64,000 nt of DNA from the NCBI RefSeq assembly GCF_001708935.1, contig NZ_MASI01000006.1, positions 124,001 through 188,000 of the forward strand. The letters are read 5' to 3'. Of the stretch, positions 9,941-20,406 are shown piece by piece. The notes under the pieces were generated by a model. It made no database searches, was not told where the DNA came from, and saw only the letters and a list, made by a program, of their open reading frames with translations. Source of the DNA: Methyloligella halotolerans (lineage in GTDB: Bacteria > Pseudomonadota > Alphaproteobacteria > Rhizobiales > Methyloligellaceae). Positions within the stretch are counted from its first letter, which is position 1. Each line of letters begins with the position of its first letter. The translations under genes were made by a program, and so were the position numbers.

Positions 9941-11236
9941 CTACGCACTCTTCGTACGCGGCAGGAACATGCGGCCCTGCTCGGTCACGTATACGAGCAC
10001 AAGGGCCGCCAGCCCGCAGCCGAGGAATCCGAAGGTCAGCGGCACGAGAGTGCCGTCGAACTGCTGGCCGACGAGGAACCCGATGACGGCGCCGACGACG
10101 GTGGTGGTGAAACCCACCACGGCCGACCCGGTGCCTGCAATGTGGCCCAGAGGCTCCATCGCCATGGAATTGAAGTTCGGGCCGATGAGACCGAAGCAGA
10201 ACATCAGCCCCGCCTGGAGGGCCGCGAAGGTCCAAACATTCTCGTGGCCGGTCCAGGCCACGACACCGTGAAGCGCGGCGATGGCGATGAAGCCGAGAAG
10301 CGCGAAATGAGAGACCCGGCGCGTGCCCATCCGCTCGACGATGCGCGAGTTCACGAAGGAGGCGACGGCCATTCCGCCCGCCGCGAGCGCGAAGACGAAC
10401 GGAAACAGGTCCGGCTCATGCAGCGCTTCGGCGAAGACTTGCTGGGCGGAGGTGATGAAACTGAAAAGCGCCCCCAACATCAGTGCCATGGCAAAGGTGT
10501 AGCCAAGCGCCATGCGATTGGTGATGACGGCTTCCAGAGCATTGCCGATGCCCCTGGGCGAGATGGGAATCTGATCCGCCGGGTGCAGGGTCTCTTTGAG
10601 CCGGACCCAGGTCCAAATGGACACCAACACGCCGAACAGAGCCAGCGCGCCGAAGATCCACTGCCATGGCGCGACGGATGCGATCGCGTAGCCGAAGGAC
10701 GGCGCGAGGATCGGGGCAGAGAGGAAGACGATGAATGCCAGGGACATGACGCGAGCCATGTGCCGGCCAGAATAGCAGTCGCGAATGATCGTGATGGACA
10801 GGACGCGCGTTCCCGCTGCGCCGCAGCCTTGCAGGAAGCGGATGAGGATCATCGTGGAAAGCGAGGTGGCGAAGGCGGTCGCCGCACTGAACACGACATA
10901 GATCGCGAGCCCGACCATCAGCACGGATTTGCGGCCGTACCGGTCGGCCAGGGGACCGTAAATGAGCTGTGCGCCGCCAAACCCCAGCAGATAGGCGGTC
11001 ACGACCCATTGGCGGTCGTTCTCGGAGACGATATGGAGCGCTTTGCCGATCTCGCCGAGAACGGGCAGCATGGCGTCGATGGAGAGCGCGTTCGTCGCCA
11101 TCAGGGCGGCCATAAGCGCGACGAACTCGGCAAAACCCATGCCGGAGTTGCTCGGCTTCTCCTCGGTCCGGCGCGACGGAACGGCAGGCGTGACGGGCGG
11201 CGCGGTCTCGACGCCGTCGCTGGTGACTTGCTTCAT
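9941..11236 (-). CDS. MFS drug/metabolite efflux transporter, Bcr/CflA type
   Basis: This is a 431-residue protein with twelve predicted membrane segments. The loop 2-3 signature is GPLADRYGRKSVLMVG, and the DHA1 (12-TMS) signature region reads RFLQGCGAAGTRVLSITIIRDCY. The family exports drugs or small metabolites using the proton gradient. It lies 92 bases upstream of doeB2 on the same strand, so it could be co-transcribed with the doe genes, but nothing in the sequence links it to ectoine. A 33-residue polar N-terminus precedes the first membrane segment. Confidence 0.75.
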   Translation of the reverse strand: MKQVTSDGVETAPPVTPAVPSRRTEEKPSNSGMGFAEFVALMAALMATNALSIDAMLPVLGEIGKALHIVSENDRQWVVTAYLLGFGGAQLIYGPLADRYGRKSVLMVGLAIYVVFSAATAFATSLSTMILIRFLQGCGAAGTRVLSITIIRDCYSGRHMARVMSLAFIVFLSAPILAPSFGYAIASVAPWQWIFGALALFGVLVSIWTWVRLKETLHPADQIPISPRGIGNALEAVITNRMALGYTFAMALMLGALFSFITSAQQVFAEALHEPDLFPFVFALAAGGMAVASFVNSRIVERMGTRRVSHFALLGFIAIAALHGVVAWTGHENVWTFAALQAGLMFCFGLIGPNFNSMAMEPLGHIAGTGSAVVGFTTTVVGAVIGFLVGQQFDGTLVPLTFGFLGCGLAALVLVYVTEQGRMFLPRTKSA

Positions 11237-11396
11237 TGGACTTTCTCTCTTGCACCCCAGCTTGGGTTCGCGAAGGGAATTCGCAAGGGTGCAAAGATGC
11301 TCCGCTGCATACGCGGCGCGGGAGGGCTGCTGTTATTCGATCAACAAAGTGACCCTGTGATGGCCGAGCGCGCTGGCAGCACGCTCCGCCGAAATC

Positions 11397-13961
11397 CTAC
11401 GAGGCCGCCGCGCCGCCGCTAGTGCGAGCCCGCCGGAGGAGATCGGTCAGCCCCTCGGCGGTGAACGGCTTCAGCATGGACGGAACCTCGGCCAGCTCCG
11501 GCGGATAGTCGATCTGCTCGCCGTAGCCGGTCACGAAGGCGCAGGGCACGCCCTTCTTCAGCAGACGCTCGGCGAGGGCGAAGCTGGTCTCCTCGCCGAG
11601 ATTGACGTCGAGGAAAACGAAGCCCGGTTCGCGATCCTCGACCTTGGCGTAGGCGTCCTTCAGGCTGCAGGCAACGGCAACACTCTTCACGCCGAGATCG
11701 CGCATGAGGTTTTCGGCCTCCAGCGCGATGATGTAACTGTCCTCGACGATAAGGATGCTCTTGGGCAGCTCGACATCGGCATCCGATTGAGCCTCTTCGT
11801 CCGGGACGTCGGGAGAGACCGGAGCGGCGGACTCGGCGACATAGTCCGCCGGCACCACGAAGCTCGCGCGCAAGCCTTTCGGATCGTAGACCACCTTCGC
11901 CTGACCTCTGAGGTCGTAGACGATCGAGCGCTCGATCAGGGTGCTGCCGAAGCCGCGTGAGGTCGGCTCCTTGACCGGAGGTCCGCCCCGCTCCGCCCAG
12001 CGAATGATCAACTCGCCCTGACCGTTGAACTCGGTCTCGACATGGACCGAGCCATGGCTGTCGCTCAGGGCGCCGTACTTGGCGGAGTTCGTCACAAGCT
12101 CGTGGATCACCAGGGCGACGGTGGTGAATGCCTTGGGCTGCAGCATTACCTCCGGGCCGGTGAGAATCACCCGGTCGGCCTTGTCGGCGACGTAGGCGGC
12201 GGCTTCGGACGTGACGAGCTTACGGAACGAAGCCGGGCCCCAATTGTCGGCGGTGATCTGGTCGTGCGCCAGGGCAAGCGCGTGGATGCGTCCGCCAACG
12301 ACCTTGGTGAAGTCGGCGATATTATCGGCCGAACCCCTGCTCTGGCTGATCACCCCCTGGATCAGCGCAAGAATGTTGCGGACCCGGTGGTTGAGCTCGG
12401 AGATCAGCAGATCCTGTCTTTCCTTGGCGCGCTCGCGCTCATGCTCCGTCGCCGCCGACAGCTGCAGGATGACTTCGAGCAAGCTCACCCGCAGAGCTTC
12501 GGCGATGCGCAGCTCGACGGGCCGCCACGGCTTGGAGTGGCCGTTCACGGTCTCCTTCCACAGGTTGAAGCTCTTGCGTGGCGTGAGACGATCGCCCAGG
12601 GGACCGGAAGCAACCGGCTTGTTGGGATCGCCGGCCCATTGGACGCTGCGAACCGCCTCTCGACGGAAGAACACCATGTAGTCTCGGACGGGACGCGACA
12701 GCGGCACGACGAGCATGCCTGCCGCCCGGTCGATATAGGCGGAGCCGGATGGGACTTCGGAAGCGATCTCGTCGGACGCATAAACCTGATCCACTCCGGT
12801 GCGGGTGAGATAGGCGACCAGCTTGTCGAACTGGATACCGTCCGGGGTGGAGCCGTGGAGCGCCCTGCGGCCGTCGATCTTGATGCCGACCCCGTCGCAG
12901 GCGAGGAGATCGGCGATATCGTCGATATGGGCGAGCACCCCGTCGAAGCGGGCATCTTCGGTCGCCATGGCCGTGATGAGCTTCTGGTGGAGCTGCTGGG
13001 CGTGCGCTTCGTAGGCCGCTTCCTGGTCCCGCTCCCGGTTCTCCACCATCATGGAGAACATCTGGCCGAAGAGCTCGGCGACGGTGCGCCGGGCGAAGGG
13101 GATCGGATGGCCGCTATAGTGGTGGCACGCGAAGAGGCCCCAGAGCTTCCCCTCCCGCAGGATCGAGACCGACATGGAGGCGCTGACCCCCATGTTCTGC
13201 AGATACTCGATATGAATCGGCGAGACGCTGCGCAGGATGCTCATGGAGAGATCCAGCGGTTCGTCGAGGCCGGGCTTGGAGAGGATCGGGGACGGCGCAA
13301 CGCCGATATCGGGGATGATGCGCAGCCAGTTCCGCTCGTAGAGCGCGCGGGCCTGCTTCGGGATATCCGAGGCCGGGTAATGAAGTCCGAGATAGGATTC
13401 CAGGCCTGGCCGCACGGCCTCAGCGATAACCTCGCCGGATTGGTCCTGATCGAAGCGATAGACCATAACCCGGTCGAATTTCGTGAGGGCGCGCATCTCC
13501 CTGGCCGCGACCCTGAAGAAATTGCGCAGATCGCCCGCCTGCTGGAGCTTCGCCACCATGGAGCGGACACTCGCGCCCGCATTGACCTCCCGCTCCTCGA
13601 CGCATTTTTCGCATTCGACGATGATGGTCGAACCGGTCAGATGGACGGCGACGTCGCAGTTGAGCCCTTCCGCCGTCACGGTGACGGCGAAGATGCGGGC
13701 TACCGTGTCCCCCATGATCGCGCTCTGGAGCTGACCGCGGATGAGGTCGACGGCACCCGGCGTGAAAATCTCGTTCAAGCGTTGGCCGAACAGTTCTGGG
13801 GCTTCTATGCCCAGCCAATCCCCGACATTCTCGGAGGCATGGGTGATGTGCCAGGTTTCCCGGTCGACGGCCAAGAGGAAGCCGAAGGGCTGGACCGACC
13901 CGATCAGGTGGATCGGCTCCCGGTCGCAATTGGAGAGATCGACATTCTGTTGAGGCTGCAT
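11397..13961 (-). CDS. bphP: Bacteriophytochrome, HWE histidine kinase with C-terminal receiver domain
   Basis: The 854-residue photoreceptor has, in order, PAS (1-115), GAF (about 140-310), PHY (about 330-505), an HWE/HisKA_2 dimerisation region with the phospho-acceptor in ELNHRVRNILALIQG (about 520), an ATPase domain (to about 690) and a receiver domain (about 735-850). Cys12, before SVQPFG, is at the usual biliverdin attachment site. The GAF has the YPASDIP motif near 197, and the PHY tongue has PRKSF near 462. The receiver retains IVEDS, FLDVN and a CAFVTGYG-like strand. It senses red/far-red light through biliverdin made by the adjacent heme oxygenase. HWE kinases often feed the PhyR general stress response, but no output partner is encoded here. 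Confidence 0.92.
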   Translation of the reverse strand: MQPQQNVDLSNCDREPIHLIGSVQPFGFLLAVDRETWHITHASENVGDWLGIEAPELFGQRLNEIFTPGAVDLIRGQLQSAIMGDTVARIFAVTVTAEGLNCDVAVHLTGSTIIVECEKCVEEREVNAGASVRSMVAKLQQAGDLRNFFRVAAREMRALTKFDRVMVYRFDQDQSGEVIAEAVRPGLESYLGLHYPASDIPKQARALYERNWLRIIPDIGVAPSPILSKPGLDEPLDLSMSILRSVSPIHIEYLQNMGVSASMSVSILREGKLWGLFACHHYSGHPIPFARRTVAELFGQMFSMMVENRERDQEAAYEAHAQQLHQKLITAMATEDARFDGVLAHIDDIADLLACDGVGIKIDGRRALHGSTPDGIQFDKLVAYLTRTGVDQVYASDEIASEVPSGSAYIDRAAGMLVVPLSRPVRDYMVFFRREAVRSVQWAGDPNKPVASGPLGDRLTPRKSFNLWKETVNGHSKPWRPVELRIAEALRVSLLEVILQLSAATEHERERAKERQDLLISELNHRVRNILALIQGVISQSRGSADNIADFTKVVGGRIHALALAHDQITADNWGPASFRKLVTSEAAAYVADKADRVILTGPEVMLQPKAFTTVALVIHELVTNSAKYGALSDSHGSVHVETEFNGQGELIIRWAERGGPPVKEPTSRGFGSTLIERSIVYDLRGQAKVVYDPKGLRASFVVPADYVAESAAPVSPDVPDEEAQSDADVELPKSILIVEDSYIIALEAENLMRDLGVKSVAVACSLKDAYAKVEDREPGFVFLDVNLGEETSFALAERLLKKGVPCAFVTGYGEQIDYPPELAEVPSMLKPFTAEGLTDLLRRARTSGGAAAS

Positions 13962-14590
13962 CAGACGTTCTCGAGGCTCGAATGCTCCGCAACCTCTTCA
14001 TGAAGGCTGCCGCCGTGCCGGCGGTGTGGGGCGGCGGGCAAGAAATAGGAAAAGGCGAGCATGGCGCCGGCCTCGGCCTCCTCGGGCGCCCGGCGAACGG
14101 CCTCGGAGGCCTCGAGGCGCTGGAGATACCGAGCCCAAAGCCCCTCCCCTTCCCCGTGCATCAGGTAGCGCGTGGCCGGATGCTGAGCGGCGCCGAATTC
14201 CTTCCTGAGACCGCGCAAGATGATCGTGCCGCCGAGCCGTGAGCCTTCCAGGACGTAGAGAAGGCCGAGTTGATGGGCCTCGCCGCGAAGCTCAGGGACC
14301 GGCTGCACCGGGGTCGAGGGAATGTTCAGGGCAGAAAGGTCGGCGCGCAGGGCGCCCGTCCGTGCATGACGAGGCCAATCGGGCCAGAGCCGCCCGATCT
14401 CGGCGCGCTCCAGAGCCTCCTCCAGCGGAAACAGAGCGTCGGCGATCGCGGCCAGGAAGCGCCCATAGCCGGCGGGCCGGTCCCGCAGCATTCCCGCGAA
14501 ACGGTCGTCCACGGCTTGATGCATGCCGCTGGTGGCATGGCGCAGGCGGTCTCGTGCGGACGCCCGCTCTAGGGTGGGTCGAGACAGCAT
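13961..14590 (-). CDS. bphO: Biliverdin-producing heme oxygenase (BphO)
   Basis: The protein is 209 residues, the usual length for bacterial BphO. It opens heme to biliverdin, CO and iron, supplying the phytochrome chromophore. His24 in SGMHQAVDDRF is the expected proximal heme ligand. The distal helix region reads LLYVLEGSRLGGTIILRGL, characteristic of the family. The start ATG follows GGAGG. The stop overlaps the bphP start as TGATG, so the pair is translationally coupled. Confidence 0.9.
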   Translation of the reverse strand: MLSRPTLERASARDRLRHATSGMHQAVDDRFAGMLRDRPAGYGRFLAAIADALFPLEEALERAEIGRLWPDWPRHARTGALRADLSALNIPSTPVQPVPELRGEAHQLGLLYVLEGSRLGGTIILRGLRKEFGAAQHPATRYLMHGEGEGLWARYLQRLEASEAVRRAPEEAEAGAMLAFSYFLPAAPHRRHGGSLHEEVAEHSSLENV

Positions 14591-14724
14591 CGCCTCCTTC
14601 AGCGTTTCCAGGTTTGCGCGAACTCGCCGCCGTGCCGCGCCTGTGTGATTTCGCCCGTCCTCAGGGCCGTTAGGACCGCGACGCCGGCCCTTATCCCGTC
14701 CAACCCCGAAGGGGCGGGTCGGGT

Positions 14725-16712
14725 TCAGCGGAAAATGCCGCCGAAAATGCCTCTGCGGCCACGATCGCCGCGGTCATGGCCACGACGCTTGCGCCGGTCG
14801 CGATCGAAGAAGCCGAAACCGTCCCGTTCGGAATCGCTTTCGACACGGCGGTCGTCCAGCAGGTCCGATGCGAGCGCGACGGACTTGTCCTCCACCGGTG
14901 GGCGGGCCGGGAACGCGGCCACCTGCGGCAGGCGAGGCTTGAAGCGTTTATCCTTCTTGATGGCGTCGCGCATAAACGTGGCCCAAATTTGAGCCGGGAG
15001 ACTGCCGCCGGTGACGCCTCTCATCTTCGAAAAGTCGTCATTGCCGACCCAGACGCCGACGACCAGATTGCCGGCAAAGCCGATGAACCAGGCATCGCGA
15101 TAATCCTGGCTGGTGCCGGTCTTGCCGTACGCTGCGATCGGGAGCCTGGCGCCATGACCGGAGCCGCTGGTGACGTTGGCGCGCAGAAGCTCCCGGAGCT
15201 CGTTCTGCTGCTCCAGCCGCCATTCGCCGGAGCCTTCGGGCGGAAGGATATCGTCATCCTCCTTGCCGAAGCCGGTAATGCTCCACGCTTCACGGGATAG
15301 GCGCCGGAGGCCGCGGCCGCGTAGGCCGAGGTCATCTCCAGCAGCGGCACCTCATAGACGCCGAGGGCGATGCTGGGGGTCGCCTGGAGCTTCGCCGTGA
15401 CGCCGAGGTCGCGCGCGGCGTCGATCACGGGCTTACGCCCCACCGCTTCAGAGATCTGCACGGCGACGGTGTTGATGGACGAGGCGAAGGCCTGGCGCAT
15501 GGAGACCGGTCCGCGGAAGCGATGACCGAAATTCTTGGGCTCGTAGTTGCCGATCTTGATGGGCTGATCGACGAGGGTGCTTTCTGGCGTCAGTCCTGCG
15601 CGCAGACCCGCCAGGTACACGAACAGCTTGAAGGACGAGCCGGGCTGGCGTGCGGCCTGGACGGCGCGGTTGAACTGGCTCTCGTCGTAGTTCGTGCCGC
15701 CGACCATGGCGAGGACCCGGCCGTCGGTGCGCATCACGACCATTGCGGCCTGGCTTGCCTTGCGGCTTTCTCCCTGCTTCGACAAGACGGAATCGACCGC
15801 GTGCTCGGCAAGCTTCTGCAGCTTCGGATCGAAGGTCGTGTGAACCCGGACCGGCGCATAGCTGCCGTCCTTGGGAAGGCGGATGGTGCTCGCCACCCAG
15901 TCTGCGTAGTAGCCGCCATCCGAAGAGGTGGACGCGATCTCTGGCAGCACCGGCTTGAGCTTGTCCCGCTCCTTGATGCCGAGGGCGTGGGTTTCCACCA
16001 TCGCCTCCATGACCAGATTGGCGCGCTCCTTGGCCTTCTCCGGGTCCTGCCGCAGGCCCGTGGGCGATTTCAGAAGCGCCACGAGATAGGCAGACTGGGG
16101 CACGGTGAGCTTGCTGACCGGCGTGTTGAAGTACCGCTTGGCTGCGGCGCGCAGGCCGAAGCAGCCCTCGCCGAAATACGCGCTGGAGACGTAGCGCTCG
16201 AAGATCTCCTCCTTGGACAGCCGAAGCTCCAGAGCGAGCGCCATCCAGGCTTCCTTCTCCTTACGCTCGAAGGTTCGCTCGCTGGAGAGATAGGCGTTCT
16301 TGATGAGCTGCTGGGTCAGCGTGCTCCCGCCTTGCACGATGTGACCCGCTGCGCGATTGGCCTGGGCCGCGCGTAGCAGGCCGATGGGATCAATGCCGGG
16401 ATGCATGAAGAAGCGCCGGTCCTCCATGGAAACCAGCGCATCCACGAAATGCTTCGGGATCTCGGCGTATTTGACCGGCTCCGCAACACACCCGCCGCGG
16501 CGTGCGAAGGGTTTGTCGTCCCTGTCGAGCAGGATCAGCGTGCGATTGTTGGGAGGATCGAGGGCTGCAAGGGAGAAGTCGTCAAGCAGCGGCGTCAGGG
16601 TCAGATAAGGGACACCAAAGAGCAACCCCGTGACGAGAAATCCGGTCGTGAGCGCGGAGAGACATCCCGCAATGAAACGCCCTGCGGCGACCAATCTCCC
16701 GGAGAGTTGCAT
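14725..16712 (-). CDS. Class A penicillin-binding protein (PBP1-type transglycosylase/transpeptidase); one frameshift
   Basis: This is a bifunctional peptidoglycan synthase of about 662 residues when repaired. An N-terminal membrane anchor is followed by a GT51 glycosyltransferase domain (EDRRFFMHPGID, QGGSTLTQQLIKN). The transpeptidase has the SXXK serine in RQPGSSFKLF, an SxN (SSINT) and KTGTSQDYRDAWFIGF. The frame breaks near 15287, where one missing C restores YPVKPWSITGFGKEDD; the C-terminal part continues to 14725. The tail after about residue 600 is very basic and ends in alternating Arg, Gly and Asp. GTG at 16718 is an alternative start; I prefer ATG 16712 behind AAGGGG. Confidence 0.85.
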
Positions 16713-16745
16713 CCTCACCCCTTGCTGCCGCCCCCGCGCCGAAGG

Positions 16746-17246
16746 CTACTGAATCCGTACGGTTCCCAACTGTGCGCGGGCGGAAGCGGGACTGATGCGC
16801 TTCACGTATTTCTCGTAGACCCAACCCTCTGCGCCGGAATTCGGCTCGACAACCCTGATCCATCCTCCGTCGCGCTCGCTGAGCTGAAGCTGAGCGCCGG
16901 CAAGCTGCACTTCCACGATCGGATTTGCGCTGGATGGGCCCGACCGCATGTTCACGGCATCGACAACCTCGACCCAGTCCCTTCCGGTGCGACCCGGCGC
17001 GGACGGGTCTGCCGCATCGCCGGCATCGGCCGTCGACCCGGCGGTCTTGGCTGCCCGGCCAAGCAACGGCGAGGTCGGCTTATCGATGCTTACATCCTCT
17101 GTGATCGATTTGGACGTCTGAGCGGTATCGGCCTCGGCAGGCACCGTAAAAGCCTGCCCCGCAAGCATGAATCCGAACATCGTCACGACGAGGGCCGCAA
17201 GGGAGGCGACGCCGGTGGCCGCGGTATATCGCATCTTTGGTGTCAT
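16746..17246 (-). CDS. Exported SH3-domain protein
   Basis: The 166-residue protein has an N-terminal hydrophobic segment (residues 9-33, ending in a likely signal cleavage near AEA). A Ser/Ala/Asp-rich linker follows, then a bacterial SH3 domain (about 92-155) with VNMRSGPSSANP and EGWVYEKYVKR. Such domains bind peptidoglycan or cell-wall peptides. It lies 34 bases upstream of the penicillin-binding protein on the same strand, so a shared cell-wall role is plausible. A second, larger SH3 protein is encoded at 50345-51782. Confidence 0.75.
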   Translation of the reverse strand: MTPKMRYTAATGVASLAALVVTMFGFMLAGQAFTVPAEADTAQTSKSITEDVSIDKPTSPLLGRAAKTAGSTADAGDAADPSAPGRTGRDWVEVVDAVNMRSGPSSANPIVEVQLAGAQLQLSERDGGWIRVVEPNSGAEGWVYEKYVKRISPASARAQLGTVRIQ

Positions 17247-17502
17247 CAGAGTGGCTAACCCCGTGAGCGGGAAAGCGTTCCCATACTGTAGATCGGGCGG
17301 CGCAACGAGGGTTAAGAGCGGCGACCTGACGCTAAGGTTAAGAGCACGAGAACCGCCTGCGGCTTTCGCGCAAAGATCGAGAGATTTCGGAGCCAGGCGA
17401 TAGGCGGCCGCTCAGCTTCGCATGAAGCGCGCCTTTGCAAATGCGCCGTTGAAGCGCCGTTTGCCACGCGCGAGGTCAACATGGGAGGCGGGACGGCTTC
17501 GA

Positions 17503-20292
17503 TCAAGCGCGCGGTGGTCGCGGACGGCCGTAGCGCCGCATCCATTTCGGCTTCTTCATGGGCATCAGGCTTTCGGCAATGCGCTTCTCGGCCTCCACGA
17601 TCAGGAGGAATGCCACGCCGACGGCCACGATCGCGGCAAGCTCGACAATGGACAGAGCGTGGCTGCCGAAAAGGCGCTGCATGACGGGAAGATAGGTGAA
17701 GGCGAGCTGGGCGAGCAGCACGGAAGCAACCCCGATCAGCACGGCCCTGGTGCCCAGGACGCCCTGCCAGGTTATGGACGGGCCGTGCACATATCGAACG
17801 CTGAAGAGATAGAAGATCTCCATGGCGACGATGGCGTTGACGACGATGGTGCGCCCCACCTCCAGGGGGAGTCCGCGCGCCGTCGCCGAAGCATAGAGGC
17901 CAAACCCGCCGGCCACCATGAGGCCTGAGACAAAGAGAACCCGCCAGAGCAGCCGCTTGGAGATAAGCCCCTGCTTCGGAGAGCATGGCGGGCGCTGCAT
18001 GGCGTTCGGCTCGGTCGGCTCGAATGCGATGGTGAGGCCGAGGGCCACCGCCGTGACCAAGTTGATCCAGAGGATCTGAACGGGCGTGACCGGAAGGGTC
18101 AGGCCGAAGACGATGGCCAGGATGATCAGCATGGCCTCGCCGCCGTTGGTGGGCAGCGTCCAGGCGATCACCTTGGTGAGGTTATCGTAGACGGTGCGGC
18201 CTTCGCGAACAGCGGCGACGATGGACGCGAAATTGTCGTCGGTGAGAACCATCTCGGCGGCTTCCTTCGCGGCCTCGGTGCCCTTGGCTCCCATGGCCAC
18301 GCCGACATCGGCGCGCTTCAGGGCGGGCGCGTCGTTCACCCCGTCGCCCGTCATGGCAATCACCGAGCCGTCGGCTTGGAGCGCCTCGACAAGGCGCAGC
18401 TTATGCTCGGGGCTGGCGCGGGCGAAGACCGATGCCGTCCGAGCACGCGCCGCCAAATCCTCCGCCTCCATGGCGTCGAGCTCCTGCCCGGTCACAACCT
18501 GGGGATCGTCGGATAGGCCGAGCTGTCGGGCGATGGCGAGCGCGGTGGCTTTGTGGTCGCCCGTGATCATCTTCACGCCGACACCAGCCGCACGGCATTC
18601 TGCGATGGCCGCAAGCACTTCCTTCCGAGGCGGATCGATCAATCCCACCAGGCCCAGGAGGGTCAGGCCGCGCTCCACATCCGGCGCGCGCAAGGTTCTT
18701 GCGCGCTCAGGGAGCATACGGCAGGCGATTGCCAGGACACGCTGTCCCTCACTTGCGAGGCGCTCGGTGCGGTGATGCCACCCCGCGGCATCGAACGTCT
18801 CTTCCACGCCGCCCCCCTCGCCGACCAAAACCTTGTCGCACATGGCGAGAATTCGCTCGGGCGCACCCTTCACATAGACGACCCGGCTGCCGTCGGGCTG
18901 CTGGTGAAGCGTGGCCATGTAGCGGTGGCGTGCGTCGAACGGGATCTCGTCCAGCCGTTCGTGGGTGTGACGGGTGGTCGGAGCGTCGTACCCCGCCTTC
19001 TCGGCGAAGCAAAGAAGGGCCGCCTCCATGGGGTCTCCGTCGATGCTCCAGGTCTCTCCATCCTGATTCAGGTGAGCGTCGTTGCAGAGAAGGCTCGCCC
19101 GGGCGAGCCTGGCCAGCGCCGGATCGGCGGCCGGGTCGAGCAGCTTGCCGCCGGTCTCGAATTCTCCGACCGGAGCATAGCCGGTGCCGGAGACGGAGAT
19201 CTCCTCCTCGCCAGCGACGACGGATTTCACCGTCATCTCATTGCGGGTCAGGGTGCCGGTCTTGTCGGAGCAGATGACCGAAACCGCCCCCAATGTCTCG
19301 ACCGCCGGCAGGCGCCGGATGATGGCCTTGCGGCGGGCCATGCGCTGAACCCCGACGGCGAGCGCGATGGTCATGACGGCGGGCAGACCTTCGGGGATCG
19401 CGGCCACCGCCAGGCCAACGACGACCATGAAGGCCTCGTCGAGGGAATAGGCGCGGAGGGCGACGGCGTAGAGGAAGACCAGCGCCGAGACGCCCAGCAC
19501 GGCAATGGTGATCTGGCGGGCGAAGACGTTCATCTGGCCCACCAGGGGCGTCGTGAGCTGCTCGACCGCGCCGATCATGCTGCTGATCCGGCCGAGCTCT
19601 GTGGCGCCAGCGGTCTCCGTGACCACGCCGGTGCCATGGCCGGCGGCGATGAAGGTGCCCGAGAATGCCATGGAGACGCGGTCGCCCAGCGGTGCGTTGT
19701 CCGGTGCGGCTTCGACCGTCTTGTCGGCGGGCACGGATTCCCCCGTGATTGCCGCCTCGTCCGCCTTCAGGCTTCGCGCCGACAGCAGCCGGAGATCGGC
19801 GGGCACGCGGTCGCCAGCCTCCAGGAGAACGATGTCGCCGGGAACGAGCTCATCGGCAGGCACGGTCGTGCGGCGCCCTCCACGCAGGACCGAGGCGCGA
19901 GGATCGATCATGCGGCGGATCGCATCGAGGGCGCGCTCTGCCCTCCCCTCCTGGATATAGCCGATCACCGCGTTGAGCAGGACGACGCCGAAGATGACGA
20001 TGGCGTCCGGGCCGTGGCCGATTGCGGCGGCTATGACGCCCGCACCGATCAATATGTAGATCAGGAGATTATGGAACTGGGCCAGGAAGCGGATCAGAGC
20101 GCCGCGCGGCCTGGCTGCCGGCAATCGGTTCGGCCCGTGGAGCGCGAGCCTTCTGGCGGCTTCGGCCGTGGAAAGCCCGTCCGGACCTGTCGAAAGAGCG
20201 CCGAGCACCTCTTCAGGGCCAAGCGCGTGCCAGCTGCGCGGGTGCGGATTCGGTCCGGCTGAAGCTGGGGGTGGGGAGTTCGTGGGCGGCAC
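17503..20292 (-). CDS. P2-type cation-transporting ATPase (Ca2+/Mn2+-like)
   Basis: The 929-residue ATPase has the full P-type signature: actuator TGESVP (about 182), phosphorylation site CSDKTGTLTRNEMT (about 342), and TGDGVNDAPALKRADVGVAMG in the hinge. The membrane motif AAIPEGLPAVMTIALA and the cation-transporter N-terminus (WHALGPEEVLGAL...GLSTAEAARRL) place it in the P2A/P2-like group, with substrates such as Ca2+ or Mn2+. The substrate cannot be fixed from sequence alone. The start is GTG at 20292. The 256 bases downstream, before the SH3 gene, hold no convincing gene. Confidence 0.88.
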   Translation of the reverse strand: MPPTNSPPPASAGPNPHPRSWHALGPEEVLGALSTGPDGLSTAEAARRLALHGPNRLPAARPRGALIRFLAQFHNLLIYILIGAGVIAAAIGHGPDAIVIFGVVLLNAVIGYIQEGRAERALDAIRRMIDPRASVLRGGRRTTVPADELVPGDIVLLEAGDRVPADLRLLSARSLKADEAAITGESVPADKTVEAAPDNAPLGDRVSMAFSGTFIAAGHGTGVVTETAGATELGRISSMIGAVEQLTTPLVGQMNVFARQITIAVLGVSALVFLYAVALRAYSLDEAFMVVVGLAVAAIPEGLPAVMTIALAVGVQRMARRKAIIRRLPAVETLGAVSVICSDKTGTLTRNEMTVKSVVAGEEEISVSGTGYAPVGEFETGGKLLDPAADPALARLARASLLCNDAHLNQDGETWSIDGDPMEAALLCFAEKAGYDAPTTRHTHERLDEIPFDARHRYMATLHQQPDGSRVVYVKGAPERILAMCDKVLVGEGGGVEETFDAAGWHHRTERLASEGQRVLAIACRMLPERARTLRAPDVERGLTLLGLVGLIDPPRKEVLAAIAECRAAGVGVKMITGDHKATALAIARQLGLSDDPQVVTGQELDAMEAEDLAARARTASVFARASPEHKLRLVEALQADGSVIAMTGDGVNDAPALKRADVGVAMGAKGTEAAKEAAEMVLTDDNFASIVAAVREGRTVYDNLTKVIAWTLPTNGGEAMLIILAIVFGLTLPVTPVQILWINLVTAVALGLTIAFEPTEPNAMQRPPCSPKQGLISKRLLWRVLFVSGLMVAGGFGLYASATARGLPLEVGRTIVVNAIVAMEIFYLFSVRYVHGPSITWQGVLGTRAVLIGVASVLLAQLAFTYLPVMQRLFGSHALSIVELAAIVAVGVAFLLIVEAEKRIAESLMPMKKPKWMRRYGRPRPPRA

Positions 20293-20406
20293 GGAAACCC
20301 TACGACGCTGACGGTGGCCTACGCGTCGTTACTCTAGCTGGCTGGAGTGACGAGACAAGCCGCGCCGCACCGGCAGACCTGCGGCGGTGTGCCCTGATGG
20401 GTTCGT

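Noticed and set aside
12042..14003. A 653-codon frame antisense to bphP
   Set aside because: GC-rich coding DNA often leaves such shadows; its translation has no recognisable domain, while the minus strand encodes a complete phytochrome.
17257..17281. EcfG promoter for the SH3 protein gene (minus strand GGAAC-N16-GGTT)
   Set aside because: One mismatch in the -10, and it lies only about 11 bases from the start codon.
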